NCBI GenBank assembly: GCA_028281495.1 | Contig: JANQJU010000069.1 | Location: 1-64,000, forward strand | DNA from: SAR324 cluster bacterium | Lineage (GTDB): Bacteria; SAR324; NAC60-12 | DNA: 64,000 nt | Reading direction: 5' to 3' | Shown: positions 16,840-25,237 of the stretch, one piece after another | Position numbering within the stretch: position 1 is the first letter of the stretch | How the letters are laid out: every line of letters begins with the position of its first letter | Position numbers and translations under genes: made by a program | Notes under the pieces: model-generated | Told to the model about the DNA's origin: nothing | The model's input: only the letters and a program-made list of their open reading frames with translations | Database searches by the model: none

Positions 16840-18276
16840 ATGCCAAGCTATGACTACAATATTGTTACGATTGGAGCCGGTGCTGCCGGATTGGTCACGA
16901 GTTATATTGGAGCCGTGATCAAAGCCAGAGTGGCTCTAATTGAAAAACACAAAATGGGCGGAGATTGTCTCAATACCGGTTGTGTGCCCAGCAAAGCATT
17001 GATCAGCAGTGCCAAGCTTGCCCATAATATGGATCGGCATGAATTGTATGGATTTGAGGGTGTCGACTATAAGGTGAACTTCTCCAACGTGATGGAACGG
17101 ATTCAAGACATCATCAAATCTATCGAGCCGCATGACAGTGTTGAACGTTACACAGGCTTGGGTGTGGAATGTCATATTGGAGAGGCTTTCATTCGCTCTC
17201 CAAATGAGGTGGAAGTGAATGGGAAAGTGCTTTCCACTCGCAATATTGTGGTGGCAACTGGAGCACGACCGTTTGTGCCGCCGATTCCTGGTCTGCACGA
17301 ACTCGATTATCTGCATTCCGATAACCTGTGGGACATTCGCGAGCAGCCCAAACGCTTGGTGGTGATCGGTGGGGGACCCATTGGATGCGAGTTGGCTCAG
17401 GCGTTTTCACGGCTGGGATCAAAAGTCACGATCATGGATATTGCCCCGACCATCCTTCCTCGCGAAGATCCGGACGTAGCCCAATTCGTGATCGACACCT
17501 TTCAACAAGAAGATATTGAGATTTTGACTGGAGTGAATATTTCCAAGTTCGAAAAAGGCGATGACGCTTGTAAAGTCACTTATGACAAAGAAGGACAAAC
17601 CGGGTTTGTGGAGTTCGACCGCGTGTTGGTTGCCACTGGGCGCCGAGCCAATACCAAAGGCTTTGGGTTAGAAGAACTGGGGATAGAATTGAACCCCAAT
17701 GGAACAATTAAAACCGATGAGTATTTGCGAACCAACATTCAAAATGTTTTTGGCTGTGGTGATGTAGTAGGGCCTTATCAATTCACCCATATGGCGGCGC
17801 ATCAGGCTTGGTATTGTGCTGTGAATGCGTTGGCAAGTCCGTTCAAACGGTTTGCTGTCGATTATTCGGTTGTGCCTTGGTGCACTTATACGGATCCCGA
17901 AGTCGCGCGGGTGGGCCTCAGTGAAACCGAAGCCCAAGAACAAGGGGTGCCCCATGAGGTGACCACATACGGCTTGGACGATCTCGACCGAGCGATTACC
18001 GAACGGGAAGCTTACGGCATGGTTAAAGTAATCACGCCTCCTAAAAGTGATCGCATTCTCGGTGCGACGATTTGTGGTTATCATGCAGGAGATCTTTTAG
18101 CCGAATTTGTATTGGCTATGAAATACGACTTAGGTTTGAATAAAATCTTAGGCACTATTCACAGTTATCCTACCCTTTCCGAAGCGACCAAGTTCGCTGC
18201 TGGTGAATGGAAAAAAGCTCATGCTCCAGAAGATTTGTTGAAATGGGTCGCCAAATTTCACGATTGGCGCCGTTGA
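16840..18276 (+). CDS. Pyridine nucleotide-disulphide oxidoreductase (MerA/Lpd-like)
   Basis: A 478-residue flavoprotein. The FAD-binding GAGAAGLV and the redox-active disulphide GGDCLNTGCVPSKAL (Cys about 44 and 49) place it with dihydrolipoamide dehydrogenase and mercuric reductase. The NAD(P) site is VVIGGGPIGCELAQAF and the second FAD motif is FGCGDV. The C-terminal HSYPTLSEATKFAA carries the catalytic His-Glu pair. It lacks the N-terminal GMTC domain and the C-terminal Cys pair of true MerA, and no lipoyl enzyme genes are nearby, so the substrate is unknown. AAGGAG precedes the start by 6 bases. Confidence 0.9.
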   Translation: MPSYDYNIVTIGAGAAGLVTSYIGAVIKARVALIEKHKMGGDCLNTGCVPSKALISSAKLAHNMDRHELYGFEGVDYKVNFSNVMERIQDIIKSIEPHDSVERYTGLGVECHIGEAFIRSPNEVEVNGKVLSTRNIVVATGARPFVPPIPGLHELDYLHSDNLWDIREQPKRLVVIGGGPIGCELAQAFSRLGSKVTIMDIAPTILPREDPDVAQFVIDTFQQEDIEILTGVNISKFEKGDDACKVTYDKEGQTGFVEFDRVLVATGRRANTKGFGLEELGIELNPNGTIKTDEYLRTNIQNVFGCGDVVGPYQFTHMAAHQAWYCAVNALASPFKRFAVDYSVVPWCTYTDPEVARVGLSETEAQEQGVPHEVTTYGLDDLDRAITEREAYGMVKVITPPKSDRILGATICGYHAGDLLAEFVLAMKYDLGLNKILGTIHSYPTLSEATKFAAGEWKKAHAPEDLLKWVAKFHDWRR

Positions 18277-18285
18277 CCAAACGAT

Positions 18286-18318
18286 GAAAAAGAGGCTAAT
18301 TCTATTAGCTTCTTTTTC
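18286..18318 (+). terminator. Intrinsic terminator after the flavoprotein gene
   Basis: GAAAAAGAGGCTAAT (18286-18300) and ATTAGCTTCTTTTTC (18304-18318) pair with one mismatch around a 3-base loop and leave a T-rich 3' arm. This is a classical rho-independent terminator shape 10 bases after the stop codon. Confidence 0.75.
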
Positions 18319-18604
18319 AGGTTTCTAACGGCTTGTGACAAAGTTGCTTTTTCTTTTTTTGAAAAAATTTCACCTACCTCCATTTTTTTTCCTCCTCCTC
18401 GTTTTCTTCAAAGAAAATCTAAGAATCTCAGTGTTTTTTTAGAAAAACTCTTCCTCCTGCCTGTCTCCTCTCATGTACCCAGCGAGAGGGCAAAATGATA
18501 ACGCCGGGCTTCAGAATTAATCAGAGTCTATAATTCAATTTCTGAATTCTTATAAGAGAGTTTGTAGGAAAAAGTATATTTTTCTCAATCAGTAAGGAGA
18601 TGTT
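18319..18604. other. Non-coding leader region of the first lipoprotein gene
   Basis: This AT-rich spacer holds T- and A-runs and a TTCTGAATTCTTATAAGAG segment that could be part of a promoter (TATAAG). Nothing coding is visible. AAGGAG lies 7 bases ahead of the lipoprotein start. Confidence 0.4.
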
Positions 18605-20032
18605 ATGAAAACCAAACGTTCAAATGCAATAACGATTTTAAGCCTCTTGTTTTCCTGTTTTTTAGCTATCGGCTGTGGTGAAGGCGGTGGCGGCGGTGGT
18701 GGTGGCGGTGGCTCCACAGAAGCCGAAACAGTCACGGAAACGTCCCCCTTTGCAGGCATGCCCACCACATCAATGGCTGTGGAATTTCGTATTCCCGATG
18801 ACTCGGTTGATGCAATAGAAGGAGTAGATCGCGTGATTGTGAGTGTGATCTACAACGGTGCTTCAATCGGAGAGTATGAATTGCAACGACAAGATGGAGT
18901 TTGGGTTGGCAACTTAGAAGGGCTACCCGTTGGAGTCACATTCGATTTTGTTGCTCAAGCCTATAGCAGCAGTGGCGCTGTTGTCTACGAGGCCGCTTCA
19001 GTTGAGTCAGTAAATGAAACCGCGACAAGCCTCAATTTGGATGCGGTCCAAAAAACAATGGATGTTGAATTCAGCATTCAATTGCCTGAAAACTTGGCTC
19101 GAGCACGAAACTTGGTTTCCGTTGCCACCCCAGATGAAATTGTTAATGTGTTTGCCAATGTTGCTGAAGGAGGAAACGTCATTGTCAGCAATCAGCCACT
19201 AACCAAACAGCCAGGATCATTTGAATGGACAGGCACTTTTGCGGATTTACCAGTTGGCCCGACATTGACCTTTTCTGCACGCGGCACCAATATTTCCGCA
19301 GCAAATATCTATACTGGACAAACGGATGCTTCCTTAGCCAGCTCAGGTAACAATGTAGTGGTCTCAATGGCACCGGAAAACGATGGCGCGGCATTGGGAT
19401 TTGTACGGATCACTCAAATTCGCGTTCCTGCCGCACTCCCTGTTTTGTCAACGACCAGTTCGATCGGCGTTGTGGTTGACGGTAATTCGTTTGAGGAAGT
19501 CGGAGGAGTTATGACGGCCGGAGGAGACGGCAATTTTGATTTTGCAACCACCAGCACACTTAATTTCTTTGGAAATGCGACGCTTGGAGCGACGTACAAT
19601 ACTCCAAGTATTGCGGGGTCCTACCTCAACACAGTTGCGATTACTAGCTTAGCTCGAGATACAACGATTGAGTGGACTTTTCCAACCAATATCGTTTCTG
19701 CTACGACAACCAATTCGGGTGCTCGTGTGATCATCAATCCAGTAATTACGAATTTGAATGCAACTTTGAACACCTCCAACAATGCAGTGTTTACAGCGAG
19801 CCTGTTCAACTTGGGTGAGGCCTACGATTATGCCTGGAGTTTTACACCATCGACTACGGCCAATGTCCAAAACGTAAATTCCCCACAAACCTTTATTCCG
19901 AACTACGATCCTTCCATTGCGGGAACGCTGACCTTGGAAGTGAATGTACAAGGAGATACAAGCCGCAAGACCACATTGCACTATGGCATCCAAAACGATC
20001 TATTCCCCAACAACGTGATCCAAACATTCTAA
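18605..20032 (+). CDS. Large lipoprotein, paralogue 1 of 3
   Basis: A 475-residue lipoprotein. Its type II signal peptide ends in a lipobox (FLAIGCGEGG) and is followed at once by a run of about ten glycines, probably a flexible tether. The mature part is strand-rich with Ig/fibronectin-like spacing. Blocks shared with the next two genes include ATPDEIVNVFANV, NFFGNATLGATYNTPSIAGS, RVIINPVITN and the C-terminus SRKTTLHYGIQND then LFPNNVIQTF. It is predicted to be attached to the outer membrane. Function is unknown; an adhesin or surface-scaffold role is only inferred. The ribosome binding site is AAGGAG. Confidence 0.8.
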   Translation: MKTKRSNAITILSLLFSCFLAIGCGEGGGGGGGGGGSTEAETVTETSPFAGMPTTSMAVEFRIPDDSVDAIEGVDRVIVSVIYNGASIGEYELQRQDGVWVGNLEGLPVGVTFDFVAQAYSSSGAVVYEAASVESVNETATSLNLDAVQKTMDVEFSIQLPENLARARNLVSVATPDEIVNVFANVAEGGNVIVSNQPLTKQPGSFEWTGTFADLPVGPTLTFSARGTNISAANIYTGQTDASLASSGNNVVVSMAPENDGAALGFVRITQIRVPAALPVLSTTSSIGVVVDGNSFEEVGGVMTAGGDGNFDFATTSTLNFFGNATLGATYNTPSIAGSYLNTVAITSLARDTTIEWTFPTNIVSATTTNSGARVIINPVITNLNATLNTSNNAVFTASLFNLGEAYDYAWSFTPSTTANVQNVNSPQTFIPNYDPSIAGTLTLEVNVQGDTSRKTTLHYGIQNDLFPNNVIQTF

Positions 20033-20064
20033 ACACAACCTCTTTTTAGAGTGATGTGATCCCT

Positions 20065-20097
20065 GCCGGAAGGTAATTCAGCCTTCCGGCTTTTTTT
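20065..20097 (+). terminator. Strong intrinsic terminator after lipoprotein 1
   Basis: GCCGGAAGG (20065-20073) pairs perfectly with CCTTCCGGC (20082-20090), followed by seven T residues. The stem core GGAAGG recurs in the hairpin after lipoprotein 3. Confidence 0.9.
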
Positions 20098-20878
20098 GTT
20101 TCTGCGCCTTCTCAAAAATTCCCCTTTCTTCTTAAATAAATTCTTTTCAACTTTTTCTTCTCGATTATTCCAAAACACGCTTGTCTTTATTCGTTAACTG
20201 ATTTTGGAACAATTTAATTGGATTGTTAGAAAATTGTTTGGATGAATCCTTATGATTTTTTTAAAACCGTTAGGATTCGCATATAGAAAAATTTTTAATA
20301 ATTGGATTACAAATAATCCAATATAAATATATCAAGTAACATGTATTTATCACACTTGAGGGGTGATTCTTTTGTTTTTTGCAAGATTAGATTTAATGTT
20401 TCAATAACTTAGTTGCTTTGAGATAAGTGATCTATCAATTTTAAATTTCTGTTATTATAAGGTTAATATCAATCACGTTTACGTGAAACCTGCCTTCAAT
20501 TTGAAGTAGTTTATATAAAAAGAAGGTAAAAGCAATCGTACGTCCAATAAGTCAGAAAAAGAATATTTTTATTCCATTATTGGATATATTTTATTTCCAA
20601 TAAATGAAAATATATGCATTTTTTGGTTGATTAATTCATTTTTCGTGTTAATTCTATTTCCGAGATACACTTATCTCAATTGTCAATTCTAAGATTTTTC
20701 AATCTGTTTAAGTTATTCTTCCATTGCTTGGATTGAGAATCTTTTTGACATCAAGGTAGAATGTAATACCTATATATTATGAGAGAAATTATCAAAATAA
20801 TAGAGTGGATAGTAGCTCATATTTTGTAGGAAAATTATTGTTTTTATTTCAAATGTTGAAAGAGCACAGGAGGTTTAT
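20098..20878. other. 780-base AT-rich spacer with repeated ATTGGA elements and hairpins
   Basis: No gene is visible. The spacer is strongly AT-rich and holds a perfect inverted repeat ATTGGATT/AATCCAAT (20301-20322). It also holds TCCAATAA at 20543-20550 and 20596-20603 with TTATTGGA at 20577-20584, and GAGATA/TATCTC (20662-20677). It probably contains the promoter and control sites of lipoprotein 2. Confidence 0.55.
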
Positions 20879-22282
20879 ATGAAACTTAAGCATTCAAAAA
20901 TGTTGATGGCATTTAGCATGTTGTTGGCTGTGTTGATCGCTGGCGGCTGTGGTGCTGGCGGCGAAGGAGGCGGTTCGGGAGCATCAAGCTCCGAACAAGT
21001 GGAAGCAGGACCAACAAAATCAATGGATATTGAAGTCACCATTCCGGACGATCTTTCCTTGAGCGGGGTGGAGCGTGTCACCGTGGATGTGATCCAAAAT
21101 GGCATCACTCTAATTTCTGGCCTAGAACTTGTGTTACAAAATGGAGACTGGGTTGGGAACGCGGCTGGTTTGCCAATTGGAGCCGAAGTGGAATTTGTTG
21201 CTTATGCATACAATGGAGCAGGGAGTGTGGTTTATCAGGCCAGTTCCGTTGGGTTTGTGAGCGACTCGGTACAAGCCGTGAGTCTGAATGCCCAGGCTCA
21301 AACTACAGCGGTCGAGTTTTCGATTGAATTGCCAGAAAATTTGGCAAGTGCACGGAACCTAGTCGCTGTATCGACTCCGGATGAAATCGTGAACGTCTTT
21401 GCCAATGTGCAACAGGGAGCTACCCCTTTAATCACCAACCAATTGCTGGTTAAAGAACCTGGAAGTTTTGAGTGGACAGGTACTTTAGCCAATTTACCAG
21501 TGGGACCCTCATTGACGTTTTCAGCAAGAGGTGTGAACAGCGTTAGCGCCAATATTTACACTGGTCAGACGGATCTCACTTTAGCTAACACGGGGAACAA
21601 TGTAGTGATCTCGATGGCACCTGAAAATGATGGAAACACTTTAGGATTTGTCCGTATTACTCAAATCTTGATTCCCAATGTGATTCAGTCCGGTTCTACA
21701 ACCAATTCCGTTACGGTCGCAGTGGATGGGAATTCGTTCGAGCCGATTGAGCAAGAATTTGCTCCTGTCACGACTGGAAACTTTATTGTGGCTTCTACAG
21801 GTAGCACGTTAGACTTTTTCGGAAATGCTACCATTGCTGCGACATATGAAGCTCCAAATATTGCGGGAAGCTATTTCAACACAGTCTCGGTCACTAGTTT
21901 GAACCGAGATACGACCATCCAATGGACTTTTCCAACCAATGTAATCCAAACTGAGGTGGATGCTTCAGCTCGTGTGTTGATCAATCCTGTGATTACCAAC
22001 CTCAATGTGCAGTTGGCGAATTCGAATAACGATCTGCTGTTCACTGCAAGTTTGTTCAATCTTGGAGAAAGCTACGATTACAACTGGGTGTTCAATGCGG
22101 CAACTACGGGTTCCATAAATTCAGTCAATGCTCCTCAAGTCACATTACCCAATTATTCTCCTACCGTTGCGGGTACTCTAACTTTAGAAGTCAATGTGCA
22201 GGGAGATACGAGTCGCAAGACCACCTTGTTTTATGGGATTCAAGCGGATCTCTTTCCAGACAATGTGATCCAAACTTTCTAA
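20879..22282 (+). CDS. Large lipoprotein, paralogue 2 of 3
   Basis: A 467-residue lipoprotein with the lipobox LIAGGCGAGG and a short glycine/serine tether. It is clearly the closest relative of the preceding gene: both share LPENLA then AxARNLVxVxTPDEI, FEWTGTLANLPVGPSLTFSA, NNVVISMAPENDG and the RKTTLFYGIQADLFPDNVIQ end. The AGGAGG site is strong. The duplicate order and direction suggest tandem duplication, and the long spacer shows that each copy has its own expression signals. Function is unknown; it is predicted to be surface- or periplasm-facing and membrane-anchored. Confidence 0.8.
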   Translation: MKLKHSKMLMAFSMLLAVLIAGGCGAGGEGGGSGASSSEQVEAGPTKSMDIEVTIPDDLSLSGVERVTVDVIQNGITLISGLELVLQNGDWVGNAAGLPIGAEVEFVAYAYNGAGSVVYQASSVGFVSDSVQAVSLNAQAQTTAVEFSIELPENLASARNLVAVSTPDEIVNVFANVQQGATPLITNQLLVKEPGSFEWTGTLANLPVGPSLTFSARGVNSVSANIYTGQTDLTLANTGNNVVISMAPENDGNTLGFVRITQILIPNVIQSGSTTNSVTVAVDGNSFEPIEQEFAPVTTGNFIVASTGSTLDFFGNATIAATYEAPNIAGSYFNTVSVTSLNRDTTIQWTFPTNVIQTEVDASARVLINPVITNLNVQLANSNNDLLFTASLFNLGESYDYNWVFNAATTGSINSVNAPQVTLPNYSPTVAGTLTLEVNVQGDTSRKTTLFYGIQADLFPDNVIQTF

Positions 22283-22310
22283 AAGGCATTTGTTCCGTCA
22301 AGTCTCTCAT

Positions 22311-22337
22311 ATTGGGGAGGTGAAGAACCTCCCCAAT
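22311..22337 (+). terminator. Hairpin after lipoprotein 2
   Basis: ATTGGGGAGGT (22311-22321) pairs perfectly with ACCTCCCCAAT (22327-22337) around a 5-base loop, 28 bases after the stop. There is no T-tract, so it may be an mRNA 3'-end stabiliser or an imperfect terminator. Confidence 0.6.
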
Positions 22338-22619
22338 TGAAGGCCGTGTTTGTTGTCGATTAAAATCTTTTATCCCAAGTTATTTTGTTTCTATCCAATT
22401 CAGGAAAATTTCGAATTTCATCTTGTCTGCATAAGTCGGTTTAGGTGCTGCAAGTGCTCATAACTTGGCTTCCACAAACTGATAATTCGAGTGACTCGAA
22501 TCCAAAACGACTGGGGAAGCTGGTGCGGATACGCCAGCCATAACTATAATAAGTAGCGAGGTACAAGTAGTAGAGCAACATCGACTCAATCGGAACAACA
22601 CGAAAGAACAGGAGAACGT
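22338..22619. other. Spacer before lipoprotein 3
   Basis: About 280 bases without a gene. Part of it contains alternating GACTCGAATCC-like sequence and GCTGGTGCGGATACGCCAGC (22520s), where GCTGG and CCAGC can pair. No promoter can be assigned with confidence. Confidence 0.35.
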
Positions 22620-24032
22620 ATGCAGGTTAAATCTCAAAAAAGGATATTGCTGTTATGCAGTTTATTATCCTTATTGCTCATGGCTGCTTGTGGAGCAGGG
22701 GGTGGGGGAAGCGATGACTCCGCAGAAGTGACACCCATCGAAATACCCACCACCTCTCTCGATATTGAGTTGACGCTTCCAGACGATGAGGAATTCCTTG
22801 AAGAAACGATCGCTAACGTGGATCGTGTGACCGTGGATGTCCTTCAAGGAGATGAAGTATTGATTTCTGGTGTAGAACTGGTCAACGAGGGTGGGGTCTG
22901 GACAGGAACTTTAGACGAAGTCCCCATCGGTATCGATTATACCTTGGTGACACATGCTCTCGATGAATCCGGTGAAGAAGTTTTCGAATTGGATGCTGAA
23001 GAAACCACCAGCGAAGAAACACAAGAGGCCGTTCGGTTTTTTCCTCGCCGTCGGCCCGTTCAGGTGCGAGCCGAGGTCAATGAGAGTACAGCAAGAACCA
23101 ATAGTTTGATTGCTCAAGCCGAACCCAATGAAATCACTCAGGTCTTTGCCTTAGTCCAGGACGGTTCCACCATTGTCGTTCCAGAAACCGAATTGAGAAA
23201 GGTCAACAACCAGTTTGCTTGGCAGCGGATTCTTCGCCGTTTACCCGTTAGAACGCCTCTATTTTTTTCTGCCAGGGGTGTGAATGACGATGGCTTTGAT
23301 ATTTTTACCGGAGCGACTACACAAACCTTAGGATTCATTTTTCCACTACGTGTCACGATTGACATGACTCGTAATGAACCCGTTCAGCAATTTTTGAACA
23401 TCACTCAGATCAATTTTCCTGACCCTATCGAAACAAACTCTACCGATAATACTGTGCTGGTTTCGGTTCAGGGCAATACTTTAGAATCGGTGCGCTACGA
23501 TTTTTCTGCTTCAGGTGGAGGCAGTTTTGCTATCGCAACCACAACGACCAAATTGAGTTTTTTTGGTGAACAAACTTTTGCCAACACTTACAATGCCCCT
23601 TCCATTCCAGGGAATTATCTGAATTCGGTCACAGTAACGAGTTTGGATCGAGGGTTAGTGGTCCAAAACGACTTCATCACCAACGTTGTTTTTCCAGAAA
23701 CCAATGTTGCCGTTAAAGTCTTGATCAATCCTGTGATCACCAATATGGCCGTCCTTCAGGAAACCGACGGCAGTTCTTCGGACATCATCTTTGCTCCAAC
23801 CCTGTTTGAGATTGGTGAGGAGTTTGATTACAATTGGTCGTTCAATGCGGCAACCACAGGAACCATCGCTGCAACCAATTTCCCACAAGCCACAATTCTC
23901 AACTACAATCCCTCCATTGCAGGAACTCTGGTTCTGGAAGTGAATGTTAAAAATGCACCCGAGCGCAAAACGACTTTGCAATATGGCGTTCCAGAAGATC
24001 TCTTTCCCACAAACGTCATCCAGACGTTTTAA
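22620..24032 (+). CDS. Large lipoprotein, paralogue 3 of 3 (most divergent)
   Basis: A 470-residue lipoprotein with the lipobox LLMAACGAGG. It shares the architecture of the two preceding genes (FFGEQTFANTYNAPSIPGNY, KVLINPVITNM, YNWSFNAATTGTI, NYNPSIAGTLVLEVNV, LFPTNVIQTF). It has diverged most in the N-terminal third, which is acidic (EETTSEETQEAV) and then has a basic RRRPVQVR patch. The CAGGAG site lies 6 bases ahead of the ATG. The order of identity (1-2 closest, 3 distant) suggests at least two duplication events. Function unknown. Confidence 0.8.
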   Translation: MQVKSQKRILLLCSLLSLLLMAACGAGGGGSDDSAEVTPIEIPTTSLDIELTLPDDEEFLEETIANVDRVTVDVLQGDEVLISGVELVNEGGVWTGTLDEVPIGIDYTLVTHALDESGEEVFELDAEETTSEETQEAVRFFPRRRPVQVRAEVNESTARTNSLIAQAEPNEITQVFALVQDGSTIVVPETELRKVNNQFAWQRILRRLPVRTPLFFSARGVNDDGFDIFTGATTQTLGFIFPLRVTIDMTRNEPVQQFLNITQINFPDPIETNSTDNTVLVSVQGNTLESVRYDFSASGGGSFAIATTTTKLSFFGEQTFANTYNAPSIPGNYLNSVTVTSLDRGLVVQNDFITNVVFPETNVAVKVLINPVITNMAVLQETDGSSSDIIFAPTLFEIGEEFDYNWSFNAATTGTIAATNFPQATILNYNPSIAGTLVLEVNVKNAPERKTTLQYGVPEDLFPTNVIQTF

Positions 24033-24065
24033 TGAATCGTTGGTTGAGAAAACCTCTGATTCTAA

Positions 24066-24094
24066 AAACCGGAAGGTATCTCACCTTCCGGTTT
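24066..24094 (+). terminator. Terminator-like hairpin after lipoprotein 3
   Basis: AAACCGGAAGGT (24066-24077) is perfectly complementary to ACCTTCCGGTTT (24083-24094) with a 5-base loop. Being symmetric, it can serve both this gene and the converging fmt gene. Confidence 0.75.
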
Positions 24095-24137
24095 GAAGTT
24101 GCCGATTGATGGGGTTTACCAACTTATCTTTGAAAAT

Positions 24138-25073
24138 TTACTTCCCCAATGGGGTGCCCACTAGGTGCCCATACCCTCGTAGAAATTCATCCGCTTGCAT
24201 TTCCCTTTTTCCTTCAGGCTTTAACGCCAATATGCGCAACGAACCCGATTGTGTCCCGATGATTAATCCTAATTGTATCACTCCGGGGGGATGGTTGATC
24301 TCCGGTAAAACTTCTACCTGAGTCAGTTGCAAGCGTTTGCCGTTTTGATCGAAAGTATAAATTCCAGGCCATGGTGTGAATGCCCGGAGTTTACGTTCGA
24401 TGGCTTCAGCAGATTCTTTATTCCACTGAATGAGGCCCTCCTCTTTTTTAATAATACGGCAAAAAGTAACTTGGTTTTCATCTTGCTTGGTGAGTGAAAA
24501 TGTTCCGTTTAACAAATCGGACAGATGCTCAGTGAGCAGTTCCGCAGAGATTCGGCTGAGTCGTTCGCCTAAAATGGCAGAGGTGTCTGTAGGATGAATC
24601 GGTTCGTGGGGAGAACAAGCAACCAGTGGTCCAGCATCTAGTTTGAAAACGGTCTTTTGAAGGGCAACTCCAGTGAAAGCATCACCTGCTTGCAGTGCTG
24701 CTTGGATAGGGCTGGCTCCGCGCCATCGCGGCAGCAGAGAATAGTGTAAATTGAAACAACCATATTCTGGAATCGCAAGCAGGCTTTTAGGAAGAATTTG
24801 ACCGTAAGCACACACTACAATGATTTTGGGGGCAATGGCTTGCAATTCCTCTAACACTTCGGGGGCTTTGGCCCTTTCAGGAGTGCGAATGGGGAGTCCT
24901 AGCGATTCGGCATAGACGCGAACAGGAGAAGGGGTCATTTTTTTTTTCCGCCCCACGGGACGATCTGGTTGTGTATAAACCGCTTCAATCGTGCAGTCCG
25001 GAAATTCATGCAAAGCTTGTAAGGGGGGAATGGCCATTTCCGGGGTCCCCATAAATACAACTGGAAGGCTCAT
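24138..25073 (-). CDS. fmt: Methionyl-tRNA formyltransferase
   Basis: About 311 residues from the ATG at 25073; a GTG at 25082 is in frame. It transfers a formyl group from 10-formyl-tetrahydrofolate to initiator Met-tRNA. The N-terminal catalytic domain shows VVFMGTPEMAIPPL, the folate-site NLHYSLLPRWRGASPIQ (Asn and His catalytic) and LDAGPLV (Asp). The C-terminal tRNA-binding domain has RAFTPWPGIYTF. Length is normal for the family. The usual partner def (peptide deformylase) is not adjacent. It converges on the lipoprotein array. Confidence 0.96.
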   Translation of the reverse strand: MSLPVVFMGTPEMAIPPLQALHEFPDCTIEAVYTQPDRPVGRKKKMTPSPVRVYAESLGLPIRTPERAKAPEVLEELQAIAPKIIVVCAYGQILPKSLLAIPEYGCFNLHYSLLPRWRGASPIQAALQAGDAFTGVALQKTVFKLDAGPLVACSPHEPIHPTDTSAILGERLSRISAELLTEHLSDLLNGTFSLTKQDENQVTFCRIIKKEEGLIQWNKESAEAIERKLRAFTPWPGIYTFDQNGKRLQLTQVEVLPEINHPPGVIQLGLIIGTQSGSLRILALKPEGKREMQADEFLRGYGHLVGTPLGK

Positions 25074-25237
25074 AACGTTCACTCGGAGGGGGGTTCATCA
25101 GCGGGGGAATTCCCCGATTTTACTTGGTCTTTCAAGTAAGAAATATACAATTTGCACGGCAGTTGCAGGACATTTTTCTACAACCTTGCTTGCCGCCTTG
25201 CTTGCTCTATTTCGAACCTTCAGCTCGATAATGTCTT

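Noticed and set aside
16840..18276. Mercuric reductase as a firm call
   Set aside because: It lacks the MerA N-terminal heavy-metal domain and C-terminal Cys pair, and no mer genes accompany it; the call was left at family level.
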